The notes below the pieces were generated by a model. It worked only from the letters and a program-made list of their open reading frames with translations, did not search any database and had not been told where the DNA came from. A stretch of 64,000 bases of DNA, taken from NCBI GenBank assembly GCA_025716815.1, contig JAIXMN010000025.1, positions 1 through 64,000 on the forward strand. The letters run 5' to 3'. Position numbers and translations under genes: made by a program. Within the stretch, counting starts at the first letter, position 1, and every line of letters starts with the position of its first letter. Origin of the DNA: Dichotomocladium elegans. Lineage: Eukaryota > Mucoromycota > Mucoromycetes > Mucorales > Lichtheimiaceae. Below are positions 46,651 to 58,675 of this stretch, one piece after another.

Positions 46651-47388
46651 TTATATATCATTATATAAATAACCCAAGGCAGACCATAGTAGTTCTCCCT
46701 CAAAGCAATTAGCTGGATATATATACGTAAAGGGGGAAAAGATCCTTTTGATTTATTCATCATCTAGCTATTCGATGGTCCCTTGTTCGTGTCCTCGATG
46801 TTTTTGCTTTGCAAAGATTTCTCGCCCTCTACTTTGCTCTTCATAGACAGCTAGAACATTGTCCATTATTAAAACTAAAACCTTTTGTATGGCTGTAACC
46901 ATTGATCTAGTCCACCGAAAATTTAATAAAACTAAGAGGACGTCCAGATACCATTTCTTGGATCACTGCTACTTAAAGTATATAAGTAGGTCAGAGAAAG
47001 CAGTGTAATGTCTCTGTTGGGGCTTCGATTCTCGTCGCCCTCGTTTTCCTCGTCTCGCTCTGCTATATATGCTATGCAGTTGTCTTGGGTTCCGCTTCTC
47101 AAATTCAACTAAGCATGTTGTCTATTATACATGCCGACTGCAGTCAAGATACTTTCTATTATATTATCGGCCGCTGTGTGGAGATAAATGAGAGCAACGA
47201 TGAGTTAGAGACGTTAAACTTGTCCCAAAACAGAGTATGTGGACATCACTAAGAATTGCATCTCTCTGCCTTGATAGCGGACTGCGTTAGGGTATTTCAA
47301 TCACCGCATATGGGATGAACGAATGAGCTTTTAAAACACCACCCCGCCCCCTTTTTTATACTCAATATTGATTTGCAACAGCACCGCT
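46651..47388. other. Intergenic region upstream of STE50
   Basis: About 740 bp without a supported gene; AT-rich to 47000, then C/T-rich near the STE50 start. No repeats beyond the block noted at 46410-46650. Confidence 0.3.
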
Positions 47389-49460
47389 ATGGATAATGTG
47401 CTTTCATGGGACGAAAACAAAGTTGGGAAATGGCTGGTTTCAATAGGATATTCAGCGTACGAAAAGCAATTCAAAGGTAAGGTACGGGATCCAGCGTCTT
47501 TCTGCTTTCTCCCCGCCTCGTTGCATAACACTTCTCCACCTAACAACAAAATCCTCTGTTTATCTCATAGAACACGGCATCACGGGTGATGTGTTGGTGA
47601 ATCTCGATCACGAAACGCTCAAAGACCTTGCGATGCATTCTGTTGGCCAGCGCATGGAGATTCTGAAACACATTTATACCCTCAAGGCTCTGTGGCGCAT
47701 TCCGCTTAACGAATGGGACTATGTTCCTCCCAGTAAGCCTCTCAGTGAAATAGCAAAGGGCGAAAGAAAGAGCTAGTCGCCTATTCTCTGTCTCTAACAA
47801 ATTGCTATTCTAAAAAATTGATCAGGTGTTCTTTATGAAAATGTATAAACTTCAGGGGGAAAACGCATACAAGAGCATAAGAAAGGAAGACCTGACTCTC
47901 TTACTTGTAGGATTGGCTTGGACAGAACGGCATGGCAGATTACCGCAAAATCGAGGCTGCGTTTCAAGAACGAGGTATAGTAGTCGGAGGGTAGAAAACG
48001 ATCGATAGGAGGTTTACAAAGTCGAGATTCCCAGATGGCCATTTAAAGCAGCTTACAGAAGAATTGCATCGTGTCAGCAACGAAGTCTTTCGACTTCGGG
48101 AAGAGCTGAACCAATTATGGAAGGTGCCCAAGGACAAAAAGGTGAGGGTTAAGCACAGCAATAAATGGGATAGCACAGGTGTTGATAATCGAAAGCCCCT
48201 TCCTTTGCTGGATATCGTCGATAAGTCGCCATCTACTCCACCCGTGCAGAAGGCACACCAACATTTCTTACCGCATAAACCTGGGCAGCAGCTATTAACG
48301 CCTCCTATCCTGTCAGCGGCAAGCCACTCAGGTGGCGATTACTTCAGTAGTCCTTTGTACTCATCTGCACCATCTTCTTCCACATATGACACAAAGATAA
48401 CGAACGAAGACGTGAGCAATGAGTCCTATTCGTTAGTCTGTCATCTAATTTTGTATCTTTATGCAAATAGTTAAAGCCGACACCGAGTGTCATGGTGAAC
48501 GATGGTGGGGCCATCAAAGTTTATGGCGAAAAGATATCCAACAGCAGTAAGGTGGAGCTTGAATCATCAAAGAATGTGCGACTGTTACTCGATGATCCGT
48601 GCTCGCGGGTCATCACCTCGGCACTCAAGAAGTATAATGTCGTGGATGACTGGCAGCAGTATTCCCTCTGGATCCAGTATGGCCCACACGATAACATACA
48701 AGGTAAAGTGCATTTGCAACAGATCCAATTTGCGTTGTACTGAAACTTGGAACTAGAACGACAATTGGGCTATGATGAGACTCCGCTCCGGATTTCTCAG
48801 AAACTGAAGGAAGCGAAACAGAACCCAGTGTTTGTGCTTAAACATGTCAAGGACAACAAGCCCTTCAATCCTTCGCAGCTCCCGCTCACTGACAGTAACA
48901 AGGCTGAAAGCAACACTAACATGAGTAGCCGTTCCGGAAACTTGCTGATGAATCCATTTACTTCCCCACGGCCAGCCCCCAAACCATCACAACTCTATGG
49001 AGGGACGTCCTCGACGGATGACATAACGGACCACCCCAACGGGGCACGAGGAGCACCTCTATCAGCATCCAGCGCGGGATGGAAACCATCGCCCCCGCCC
49101 CCGCCGCCAAGCGATAAACGGACTATGGAACATCCAAAGACCGCCATCACTTCCGGTCGGGTTGACATGAAAATGGTTGTACCAATAATTTCATCCTCCA
49201 TATCCACGCCCACACAATCGACAACGTCGTCTTTATCACCGCCATCTACCCTTGCCCCACATTCTGCTGCAATTGATAATTCGTCATCACAGCCGTCTTC
49301 AACACCTTGCACCGGTTTAACTCCCTCATCAATCAAGCGGGCCGGGACGATCAACAGAAAGCCATCGGATAGTTTCCTAAGTGAGCTAGGACTGGAAAGT
49401 GGGATGGCTAATGCAATATACACCATTATGATGGAACAGGGCAATCAGAATGGGAACTGA
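47389..49460 (+). CDS. STE50: Ste50-like SAM-RA adaptor of the Ste11 MAPKKK
   Basis: Adaptor that ties Ste11 MAPKKK to Cdc42 and membrane sensors in mating, filamentation and osmostress. Exon 1 47389-47476 and exon 2 47571-47732 encode the SAM domain (WDENKVGKWLVSIGYSAYEK, EHGITGDVLVNLDHETLKDL, GQRMEILKHIYTLKALW). Middle exons give DWLGQNGMADYRKIEAAFQE and a coiled coil (LKQLTEELHRVSNEVFRLRE). The RA domain follows (IKVYGEKISNSSKVELESSK, NPVFVLKHV), then Ser/Pro-rich sequence with PPPPPPS and a conserved end, ELGLESGMANAIYTIMMEQG. Stop at 49460. The exon junction near 47985-48020 is unresolved: no standard splice pair keeps frame with an intron above 45 bp. Confidence 0.88.
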
Positions 49461-49659
49461 AGAAATTTTTACCACATTCGTTTGGCCGCCCGCCCGATCG
49501 TCCACATAAAAGAATTTCCATTTCATGGGTTATCTTCGACCCTGGTTTCACAATTTGAAACGATTTCTGCATTAAGTCTTCCTGCAAAATTTTTGTGTAC
49601 TACTCTCTATCTCTTTTCTCTCTCTTTTCTCTCTGTGTGTGTGTGTTTGCATAATAGCA

Positions 49660-52600
49660 ATGTCCTCATTTGTACCCGATACGAGCACTGCCTCGGGAGC
49701 TGCACATGTGGCCGATGAGAACAAGCTTAGAGCATTGGCTCAACTAATGAAGACAAAGCGTGTGCGTATTGGCGAGAAGGAAGCCAAGGAGGCCAAGGAC
49801 CTATTAGCCACATTGTATGCTGCTGAGGATGATAATGAACGGCGTGATCTAGCAAAGCAGGCGGCTGAATATGCGAACCGCTACGGTGTGCGTGCAATGA
49901 AAACCTGCCATCTCTACAGCGCTATTTCATCGGAAATGTTTGCAAAGAAAACACGCACCCCTCAAGTTCTCGCAGCAATGGAGCTCATTCTTTGCCTCGT
50001 CGAGTCGAACGAAATTCTTCATGGAGTGCTCGATCCTCATCTAGGGACGCTGATCGCTCCGCTCTTGGAGCTTCAAGGCGACAAACAAAGCCGAGTCAAG
50101 GAGCTCGCAGCCTTAACGGTCAAGCGCCTTGTGCTGCAACTCAGCAAGGCGGCCACCCGGCCGATCCTCCATGTCCTGCTCACCGGTCTGGAGAACTCCC
50201 GCAAGTGGCAAACCAAAGCGCTTTCGCTTTCGCTGATCGAGGAGCTGGCGACCAAGAACCCCACGTATCTGCTTCCCTGCATTCCTGACATCATTCCGGC
50301 CGTTTCAGACTGTATGTGGGACACCAAGGCAGAGGTCAAGCGCGGTGCGACCCAATGCATGGGCACTGTGTGTGGCCTCCTGGATAACAAGGATGTTGAG
50401 CGATTCATCCCGGCCGTTATCGAGTGCATAAACCATCCCGATAAGGTTCCAGAGACAATCCACCAGCTAGGTGCGACGACCTTCGTCCAGGAGGTCGATG
50501 CAGGGACTCTGGCGCTGATGGTTCCCCTTCTGGGCCGCGGTCTCCGCGAGCGTCAGACGCCGATCAAACGCAAGGCAGCAGTGATCATCGACAACATGTG
50601 TAAGCTCGTCGATGATCCCGAAGTGGCCGCTCCCTTCTTACCGCTGCTTCTTCCGGCGCTGGACCACGTGCATGAGGTCGTGGCTGATCCCGAGTGCCGT
50701 GGCGTTGTCGAAAAGGCTTTGGCGACCCTGAAGCGCGTTGGCGGCGGTGAGGGCGCAACCATTCTATCAGACGATGAGAAGCGCGAGAAGGTAACGAAGA
50801 CACTCGATCACCTGATGCCCACCAAACTGGATGGTTTCTTCGCGCCTGTGCGCAAGTACATGGTCGAGGTCGCAGTAGCGCTGTCGCTTGCAAAGGACTT
50901 CACAAAGCATTCATGGACGAGCTCAATCGCCCCCCATGCGGGTACTTGGCTGCTTGTGTCCGGTCGCGAGCACGGCGACTGGGCGGAGGAACACGAGCAA
51001 GAGGCCGAGAAGTTGGCGCTGGCTGCGCTTGCGCACTGCGAGGAGGCCGTCGCCGCCCATGCGGCGGAGGAAGAGGACGACGACGAGGGAGAAGAACTTT
51101 GCAACTGCGAGTTCTCACTTGCTTACGGTGCCAAGATTCTGCTGAATCGCACGGCGCTGAAGCTCAAGCGTGGTCGGCGCTACGGCCTATGCGGCGCGAA
51201 CGGATGCGGCAAATCGACTCTGATGCGCGCCATTGCAAATGAGCAGGTCGAGGGCTTCCCGCCCAAATCGGTCCTCAAGACAGTGTACGTCGAACACGAC
51301 ATCGACGGCTCTCAGGCAGACACGGGCCTCGTCGACTTCATTGCCGAGAGCAAGGGTGTAGAGCAGAAAGACAAGGCGGAGATTGCTCGCATCCTCCGCG
51401 ATTACGGCTTCAGCGAGGATATGGTCAAGTTCCAGAACATCGGCTCTCTCTCGGGTGGATGGAAGATGAAGCTCGCACTCGCGCGTGCCATGCTCATGAA
51501 CGCGGATATCTTGCTCCTTGATGAGCCTACGAACCATCTCGATGTTGTGAATGTCGCGTGGCTAGAAAACTACCTGCTCGGCCTTAAGCATGTCACCTCA
51601 CTCATTGTATCTCACGACTCGGGTTTCCTTGACCACGTATGCTCGGATATCATCCATTATGAGGGCAACTACAAGCTCAAGCGTTACAAGGGCAATCTGT
51701 CCGAGTTTGTCAAGAAAGTGCCCCGCGCTGCCTCATACTACTCGCTCGACGCAGCACAGATGAAGTTCAGTTTCCCCGAGCCGGGCTATCTGGAGGGTGT
51801 CAAGACGAAGGAGCGCGCCATTCTCAAGATGAAGGACGTCGATTTCCAGTACCCCGGCACATCCCGTCTGCAGCTCAAAGGGATCACCATGCAGTGTTCG
51901 CTCTCCTCGCGCGTCGCTGTCATTGGTCCTAATGGTGCAGGCAAGTCAACACTGATCAAGCTGCTCACGGGCGAAATGGAACCGACGGCGGGCACTGTGT
52001 GGAAACATCCCAACCTGCGCATTGCATATGTGGCGCAGCACGCCTTCCACCACATTGAAAAGCACCTCGACAGCACACCAAACGAGTACATCCAATGGCG
52101 ATACGCCACTGGCGAAGATCGAGAGGAGTTGGACAAGGTCGACCGTGTCATTACCGAAGAAGAGGAGAAGCAGATGTCCCAGGCGTTTGTCATCGATGGT
52201 GAGAAGCGTGTCGTTGAAGAGATTGTGGGCCGTCGCAAGCTCAAGCAGTCGTACGAGTACGAGGTTAGATGGGTCGGAAAGTCTTCTATTGAGAACTCGT
52301 GGATCCCACGCAACAGACTTGAGGCTATGGGCTTCAGCAAGAAGATTGCGGAGGTCGATGCCCAAGAGGCCCACAAGCTTGGTCTATCACGGCCCTTGAC
52401 TGCAAAGGAAATCGAGAAACACCTTACCGAAGTCGGCTTGGAACCCGAGTTTGCGACACACTCCCGTATCCGCGGTCTCTCGGGCGGTCAAAAGGTCAAG
52501 CTCGTGATTGGTGCTGCGATGTGGAACAGACCGCACATGCTTGTTCTCGATGAGCCTACCAACTACCTTGACCGCGAATCTCTGGGCGCCTTGGCTAATG

Positions 52601-52914
52601 CCATCCGCGAGTACGGCGGCGGTGTCGTTATCGTCACTCACAATCGGGAGTTCTCCGAAGCGCTGTGCACAGAAGTCTGGAAGGTCGACAAGGGTGAGCT
52701 TGTTGCCTCGGGCCACAATTGGGTAACCGGAGCCGGCACGACCGCTATCAAGGAGGAGGAGCAGGAAGACATGGTCGATGCTCAGGGCAACACTATCAAG
52801 GCAGTCAAGAAGAAGGAGAAGTTGAGTTCCAAAGAGCTCCGTAAGAAGAAGAAAGAGCGCATGGAGCGTCGCAAACGTGGGGAAGAAGTCTATTCGGATG
52901 AAGACGAGTGGTAG
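49660..52914 (+). CDS. YEF3: Translation elongation factor eEF3
   Basis: Fungal ribosome-bound ATPase that helps release E-site tRNA. One uninterrupted frame of 1084 aa from MSSFVPDTSTASGAA. HEAT repeats occupy about 50-330, a four-helix region to about 450, then two ABC cassettes: GANGCGKST, LSGGW, LLLDEPTNHLD and GPNGAGKST, LSGGQ, LVLDEPTNYLD. A chromodomain-like insert in the second cassette (EIVGRRKLKQSYEYEVRWVG) is the eEF3 hallmark. The Lys-rich C-terminus (SSKELRKKKKERMERRKRGE) binds ribosomes. High-GC, strongly biased codons and lack of introns fit a highly expressed gene. A (GT)n and pyrimidine tract ending in ATAG at 49656-49657 suggests a 5'-leader intron; the in-frame ATG at 49639 lies in it. 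Confidence 0.97.
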   Translation: MSSFVPDTSTASGAAHVADENKLRALAQLMKTKRVRIGEKEAKEAKDLLATLYAAEDDNERRDLAKQAAEYANRYGVRAMKTCHLYSAISSEMFAKKTRTPQVLAAMELILCLVESNEILHGVLDPHLGTLIAPLLELQGDKQSRVKELAALTVKRLVLQLSKAATRPILHVLLTGLENSRKWQTKALSLSLIEELATKNPTYLLPCIPDIIPAVSDCMWDTKAEVKRGATQCMGTVCGLLDNKDVERFIPAVIECINHPDKVPETIHQLGATTFVQEVDAGTLALMVPLLGRGLRERQTPIKRKAAVIIDNMCKLVDDPEVAAPFLPLLLPALDHVHEVVADPECRGVVEKALATLKRVGGGEGATILSDDEKREKVTKTLDHLMPTKLDGFFAPVRKYMVEVAVALSLAKDFTKHSWTSSIAPHAGTWLLVSGREHGDWAEEHEQEAEKLALAALAHCEEAVAAHAAEEEDDDEGEELCNCEFSLAYGAKILLNRTALKLKRGRRYGLCGANGCGKSTLMRAIANEQVEGFPPKSVLKTVYVEHDIDGSQADTGLVDFIAESKGVEQKDKAEIARILRDYGFSEDMVKFQNIGSLSGGWKMKLALARAMLMNADILLLDEPTNHLDVVNVAWLENYLLGLKHVTSLIVSHDSGFLDHVCSDIIHYEGNYKLKRYKGNLSEFVKKVPRAASYYSLDAAQMKFSFPEPGYLEGVKTKERAILKMKDVDFQYPGTSRLQLKGITMQCSLSSRVAVIGPNGAGKSTLIKLLTGEMEPTAGTVWKHPNLRIAYVAQHAFHHIEKHLDSTPNEYIQWRYATGEDREELDKVDRVITEEEEKQMSQAFVIDGEKRVVEEIVGRRKLKQSYEYEVRWVGKSSIENSWIPRNRLEAMGFSKKIAEVDAQEAHKLGLSRPLTAKEIEKHLTEVGLEPEFATHSRIRGLSGGQKVKLVIGAAMWNRPHMLVLDEPTNYLDRESLGALANAIREYGGGVVIVTHNREFSEALCTEVWKVDKGELVASGHNWVTGAGTTAIKEEEQEDMVDAQGNTIKAVKKKEKLSSKELRKKKKERMERRKRGEEVYSDEDEW

Positions 52915-53830
52915 TTTTGTTTATTTTGTCAATACTGTATATTTTCATTTTGCCCCCTTCGTTTGTTAAACAACCGAAGACTTTATATAGAGAAAGCTCT
53001 TATTATTATTATTCTCACAATAAATAAGACGAGTACGATTGTTTTTTTTTCATATTCATCAACTGCTTGGTTGGGCTGTAGTGAATCAGTTGAAGAACGA
53101 GAATGCTGATACAGTTGGGGAGTATTTCCCGTCAGCCCTCTCCTCTTTGCGTGTCTAGAAAATTCCCCAGGTTCCTTCTCCCCCACCCCCCACTTCTTGT
53201 AAATCGAACCACACCAAGGTTAAAAAACACAGCATTTCGAAACCCGTGCAGGAGAGACCATGTCTGAGCAATGAACATAATCCGTGCATTGTAACAACAG
53301 CACCTGCACGATGTTCAAGCCCATGGAAGAAGCATCCAATTACAGGGGGGTGTTGTTCTGTCCGAGGCGAGCGATTTCGAACACCCGTTTCAGGCATATA
53401 TGGCATGTAAACTTATTTGGGTGGGGCGAACATTCCTTAACTGCTTCAAACAAGAACAAAAAGCACCGGTCTTGGGGAAAGAACAGTTCAGTCTATGATT
53501 GGAGCTCGCCACACCTCAGACTAAATTCTACTTCTTTTACCTGATTCCTCTGCGCTAGTAGTTCGCATCTACAGAAATAAAGCCCATGAACAAACAATCA
53601 GTGCAGTCAGCAGGAAAAAAAGATAAAAGCGCATTTTGACTTGGCGTGCATATTTATTTTGACACGCGCATATCTGCAATGTATGCAGAAATGCGCTAAG
53701 ACCAGCAAGAATGTTGAATTCCTTTGCGTCTGCTACTTATACTGCACGCTCACACTGATATATAAAGTGTGTACTGTGTCCCTAACGTCAATCCAATCTT
53801 TATCTAATTCCGCAGAGCAAACCAAGCAAC
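52915..53830. other. Intergenic region between eEF3 and the small secreted protein
   Basis: About 900 bp; no supported gene. It starts with the eEF3 3' flank (AATAAA at 53020). A TATA box-like TATATAAAG at 53759-53767 lies about 65 bp before the small secreted protein's ATG. Confidence 0.35.
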
Positions 53831-54055
53831 ATGGCTCGTCTTTTCCTTGTTTCCCTGGCTGTCCTCCTCCTTGTCGCCGTCTTTGGTCAGGCCGCTCCTT
53901 CTGCAAAGAACCTCGAAGGATCCCTTAACGCCCCTGCTAGTGTCAGTGGGTCCCGCACGGCCCATCTTCAAAATGAACACACCGGGAACGAGCACACCGG
54001 GAACGAGCACACGGGCGACGAGGATGAACTGGATGAAGATGACAACGGCCGTTAG
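53831..54055 (+). CDS. Small secreted acidic peptide with NEHTG repeats
   Basis: Single exon, 74 aa. A clear signal peptide (MARLFLVSLAVLLLVAVFGQ, cleavage near AAP) precedes a short mature part of about 50 aa containing three tandem NEHTG units (15-bp DNA repeat, about 53973-54015) and an acidic end (DEDELDEDDNGR). No cysteines. TATATAAAG lies about 65 bp upstream and the sequence around the ATG (AAC ATG GCT) is favourable. Family unknown; possible secreted signal, antimicrobial or cell-wall peptide. The repeat number may vary between strains. Confidence 0.6.
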   Translation: MARLFLVSLAVLLLVAVFGQAAPSAKNLEGSLNAPASVSGSRTAHLQNEHTGNEHTGNEHTGDEDELDEDDNGR

Positions 54056-54159
54056 AAGAGTATCTTAAAATAATGTTTGACTTTTCTGTCATCTCCCAGA
54101 TAAAAGGATTATTAATTTTCCAGCGGAGCTCATTAATGCCCATCTTACACACTTTTGGT

Positions 54160-54640
54160 CATCCGCATTTTTAACCTTGATGGCCAAGGAACCAGAATAG
54201 TTTAGACTGATGGTATAAATGAGTGCGCAAAACAGCAAGAAAACATTGAAAAGGATCCCCACCACCATGGCCAAATCCATCATTATAAAAAGTTTGCTGC
54301 TCTATGAAACTGTGTCCATAACTAGGGTTACCGTAAAATGAAATGATCAATTTAATCTTGTCCAATAACATCAGGATCATCATCGACACCATGTCAAAGC
54401 TTTGATATACAGTACGTACAGAAAGCATCACAGTAAATAGAAGCAACAGAGTCAAGTGCCCGTACGTCTACCATTGTGTGATGTGAAGGAGAATTTCATA
54501 CAACATATCACGGTATCTGCTGCAGCATGGTCAATCACAAAGAAACCAGGGATAGTCCAATAAGCGTAGCAGATTCTGGGGACTCGTAGCGACGAAGACC
54601 ATGGAAATGAAAGGAAAGGATGGGTTAACAAAAACAGAAC
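54160..54640 (-). repeat. Dispersed repeat, copy 2, rearranged
   Basis: Counterpart of 46410-46650. The minus strand 54563-54171 reads LTLLLLFTVMLSVRTVYQSF, then ISFYGNPSYGHSFIEQ, longer than copy 1. The block CGAAGACCATGGAAATGA (54590-54640) is on the plus strand, so the two blocks are inverted relative to each other compared with copy 1. No intact gene. Confidence 0.6.
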
Positions 54641-56281
54641 TGGCTTATCCCATATGGTCCATATACACGTACTGACTTACATTATACTCGAACCTCGCAT
54701 CCATTGTCCTTTCTCGATTGGTCTCTCTCAGTGATGTCCCAAGATCGTAGACTCCATTTTCTTCCCCCTCCCCAGCTCACACGGGCGGTGTTTGTCGATG
54801 TTCAAACTCTGTGATCCGGCCGGATACCGCACACCCAGAGTATCCACAGTAATAAGTTATGAGATATGGAAAAGTGTTGCTAAGTTCCTCAGTCCATTGA
54901 TGCGAAAACCATTTTTGTCTGTTTATCGGTCCTTTCCTCTCATTACTTAATGATTCATAATGGAATCTTGGCCTCTTCCCATAAAGAATTACAAAAAATA
55001 AACATTGCAGTATGACGAAATGAGATCATAAGCGCCGGAGGGAACTTTACCATCTCCCGTTGACCTCTAAAGTCGCAAGCGTCGCACGCCTATGCAGTAT
55101 ATATATTTCATCGACAGAAGGTGACTCGCATCAAGGTACAGTATTTCGATCCAGCAATACATCTCCTATCAAGCCTTGATCAGGCCAAAATCTTTACATA
55201 CTGTCAACAGTACACAAGGTATGTTAAAGGATACCGCGTGGGAACAAATAACCACGACCTTCTGGTCTCCAGAAGAGGTAACATGAGAGGCGCGTGCACT
55301 TGTCATCTATTTTGGAGGATAGACCTTGGCCAGTCATACTGTATTGATTAAGCCTGTTGCAGAAGCAGAAGTAGTGTCTGAAAGATGTCCTTTATTGTAT
55401 GCACGATCTTGTTGTTATTTATACTGCTTTTGCTATCTAAAAATATTTGAAGAGAACGCCAGAGGCAAAGGCAATAATCATTGGGATTGGGATTCTTAAC
55501 CGAGCGTGTCGTCTTGGTGGGGTTTAATGGAACGGCGAGATGAAAAGGAAATCCTTGGCAAACGCTTATGATTGGTCGGATAATCTGTGTTACGATGCAC
55601 TGAAGGCATTCAAAATAAGAAGCTGGCTTGCAATGCATCAGTCTAATTGTTCTGCAAGAGACTACGCAATTAACTGCGCGCAAAGTTTGTAATAGTACTT
55701 TCCACATAAAACTTTCCTCACGTGGAATGATAAAGGATTAAGCGAACATCTGTGTACTTGTTAGATTGCGTTAACAGGACTGTCATAGCTATAGTATTCT
55801 TACGTTTGCATGTTTTGACTCGTCGTCGATCAGAGAACTTGCTGAAGCCTGTCTGCCTAAGCGGCCCAGAAAATATCCCGAGGACGGACTCACGTCCATG
55901 CTCGACTGCAAGCACGAGCCCAGCTACGCAGTTCCCTTGCCAATGCCAATGTGCACATCTGCCTTTGCCCGACCCTCGCGGTGATCGAGGGAGCCCTGGA
56001 TCCCAGCTAACCCGCAGTCTGATCAGCAGCAATAGGCACGTGCATTTGTCGATCCCAACGGCGGACAATGTCCTTAGGCATTCAATTCGAAGTTAAGGGA
56101 GCGGGCGGGAATAAAAATATTGAAATATCGTTGGTTGCAATATCGGTTCTTGGATTTTAGAAAGAGCACGCCTATGCCGCCTCCAAGCGTCAAAGTACGA
56201 ATATGTAAACAAGGGAGATTGGTCAACGGTCTGCCCTTTGCGCTATCTAAAAACATGATCTAGTATCCACAATCTTCAGGT
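54641..56281. other. Gene-free stretch with decayed sequence
   Basis: About 1.6 kb. Short frames at 55121-55351, 55348-55707 and 55718-56096 lack recognisable domains. No RNA gene or array was seen. Confidence 0.3.
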
Positions 56282-57252
56282 ATGGCAATACCACAGCTCT
56301 GTCTTGACTTATATAATCTGCCTCTAAGCGAAGCAGACTATGTGGTCAAAATTTGGGGCAATCATCTGGAGACAGTCTTCAGGGACACGGGGTTCAGATG
56401 TGTATGGTATGTAAGGAGGTATAAATGCACTGATCACAACATGCTGACAAGACATGAATGGAGGATACTCATTGTTCTTCAGCTAAATTACAACAAAAAT
56501 ATGCAATGATCGAGGCTGACTTACGACTCGTGGATGCAAGTCCACTTCCAGGGAAGTAAAAAGTCAGCACTGACCGCACAAAGTCATTGATCGAAGGGAA
56601 ATTCATGCTCAACGACTTGGCAGCCGATGGGAGTTAAAAATGGTATCTCTGCTGCATGTCGCATATAATTCTCCTGGGAATATGGCATCGACGCGCATGT
56701 CTTAACGCTTGCCATAGCGGCTGATGGATTGTACGTCACATATACTGTGGCCACCATCAAGCTTCCCGTATCAGTCAATCGTTTAAAGTCCTCGCAGGCG
56801 CCTGTATTCCCAGCGCTCTTTCAGTAGCGGGTACGTCGAGTACAGTCATCGCTTGATCGAACTGCTGATATTTGCTGCAATTAGGACATGGCCTATCACT
56901 CTTCGGATGTGCACTTTGGAGCTTCGCACACCAGTGGCTTCAGAATAAGTGGGATATGGTATGAAAGACAAATGCAATTGTCACTGAGAATGGCTCGGTT
57001 TCGGCCTGTAGACAGGAATAGTGATGTAAAATTCAAGAGCGCCTTGCCTAGGTGCGCTAGTGGGACACGCCTGACGTTGACTTTAGAAAATACCGTGTTT
57101 TTGTTCTCGAGTCCGGATTCCATATTACATGAAGCGCAGTATGACATAATCCAAGAAAGGGACTTCTGCGGTAGTTACAGTGCTAAAAAGAAGAGAAAGG
57201 GTCTGAGTTATGGTGCTACGTACATCAGATCTTGGGAAGATCTACCGACCTA
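56282..57252 (+). pseudogene. Probable decayed gene of an unknown protein family
   Basis: Two plus-strand frames seem to be parts of one old gene: 56282-56509 (LDLYNLPLSEADYVVKIWGN, LETVFRDTGFRCVW) and 56888-57253 (FGASHTSGFRISGIWYERQM, LTLTLENTVFLFSSPDSILH). The first recalls, from memory, a large uncharacterised family common in Mucorales with (S)E-x-DYVxKxW motifs; this is not verified. Between and around them the frame is broken. No full gene can be built. Confidence 0.4.
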
Positions 57253-58675
57253 ATTCTTTAAGGGAAAAGTCGTTAGGAAAAGAGGTCATGACAGCAAAGT
57301 TGAAACGAAACATTGCTGGTGTGAATCCCTACATGTCAATAAAAATGGAATAAATAAGTAAAGACATTTTTTTCGTCCGATATCTACAACCATAGGCTCG
57401 TATGGATTAAACGCCTATTTGAATTTTACAAGACCTATATTAAAAATATTATATGTGGGGCGCGTGGTACTGTATGTCAAGCGTGCAGATCTTTCTATAT
57501 GCGCACAAACACCAATAGGTTTACAATGGCATAAGAGTGGTCAATGGCCCAAGTGGGTCAACGAAGGATCCAATAAAATATAAATCTGAGTATGGAAGCA
57601 AAGATAATAGCAGTAGATTACGCATTCATAATGCTTACAAGGCTGTACGCAAGCGGGGGATGGTGAATGATCTCGAGTTGTTCGCGCGGCGTGTCACGCG
57701 ACTATGAGGCAATAGAGTCGTTGGATGTCCCAACTTCGCCGATGATGTTCCCGTGACTCTAGCTGATGTCCGATTACGACTAAAGGCTAGCACTAGCAGC
57801 AGCCGTTATCAAACCTGTATACACCTTGAGTCGGATATATTACAATTAGAGCTTCTTCGTTTCGTACATTGATATGAAGATATAAAAAGTTAGCGAAAAG
57901 AGCCTAGTTGGGCTGGCTCTGCGAACAATTGCTGTAGGCTCTTTTGGTTCCCTTGAATATGTGCAATGGGACTGAGGCATGCTTCCACGAGAGTGCCTCA
58001 TGGATACAATGGGCCTGCTGGGTTAATTTGCTCCGAGTGCCCGTATGCATACACAAACCCGTAATCACTGGCACATATATACACATATATATAGAGAGTG
58101 TGTGTAGGAGTCAAGTTGGTCGTGTCCTGTCATACTTCTGGGAAAAACAAAAGAAAAGGCTTTTGTTTCCTATCATACGTCTTCCTCTTCAAGCACCCTC
58201 CACGATTGATAACATGGAACAGACAATAATTTATGGATCGGCAAATATCAAACCGCTGAACCTTGATGGTGGCCAGTGGTACCGTACCTATGCTTGCATT
58301 ATGAAGTGTCTGGTATAAACTTCTAACGATCTATCAATTAGTGCTTGGTGCGGAAAATATGGCCATCAGCGCAGTACCTGTCCTTTACTCAAATGAAGAA
58401 GAGTTTACCCATCATTAGCCTACCAATCCTCACTTTTTTTTTTCGCAAGCCCTTTCTCAGTATGTCTTTATTATCTTGTATCCTACGGTCTCTGTTGTCA
58501 AATCATGCATATTTCCTTTACGCTGAAGAACAACGCACACGTACCCCCTCCTTTCCTTCCCTGTTTCACGTATGCAAAAAGCCCCTTACTCATATAAGCT
58601 GTTGATATATTTCAGTCTCTCCATGTATGTGCTTCACCAATAAATATGTTTTTCAGGTCTTTATGTTGGTGGACA
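57253..58675. other. Gene-poor stretch
   Basis: About 1.4 kb, AT-rich. Frames at 57944-58318 and 58345-58605 have no recognisable content. A TA/TG-rich run lies at 58073-58105. Confidence 0.3.

Noticed and set aside
53973..54015. Short tandem units as a CRISPR-like array
   Set aside because: They are contiguous 15-bp coding repeats without spacers.
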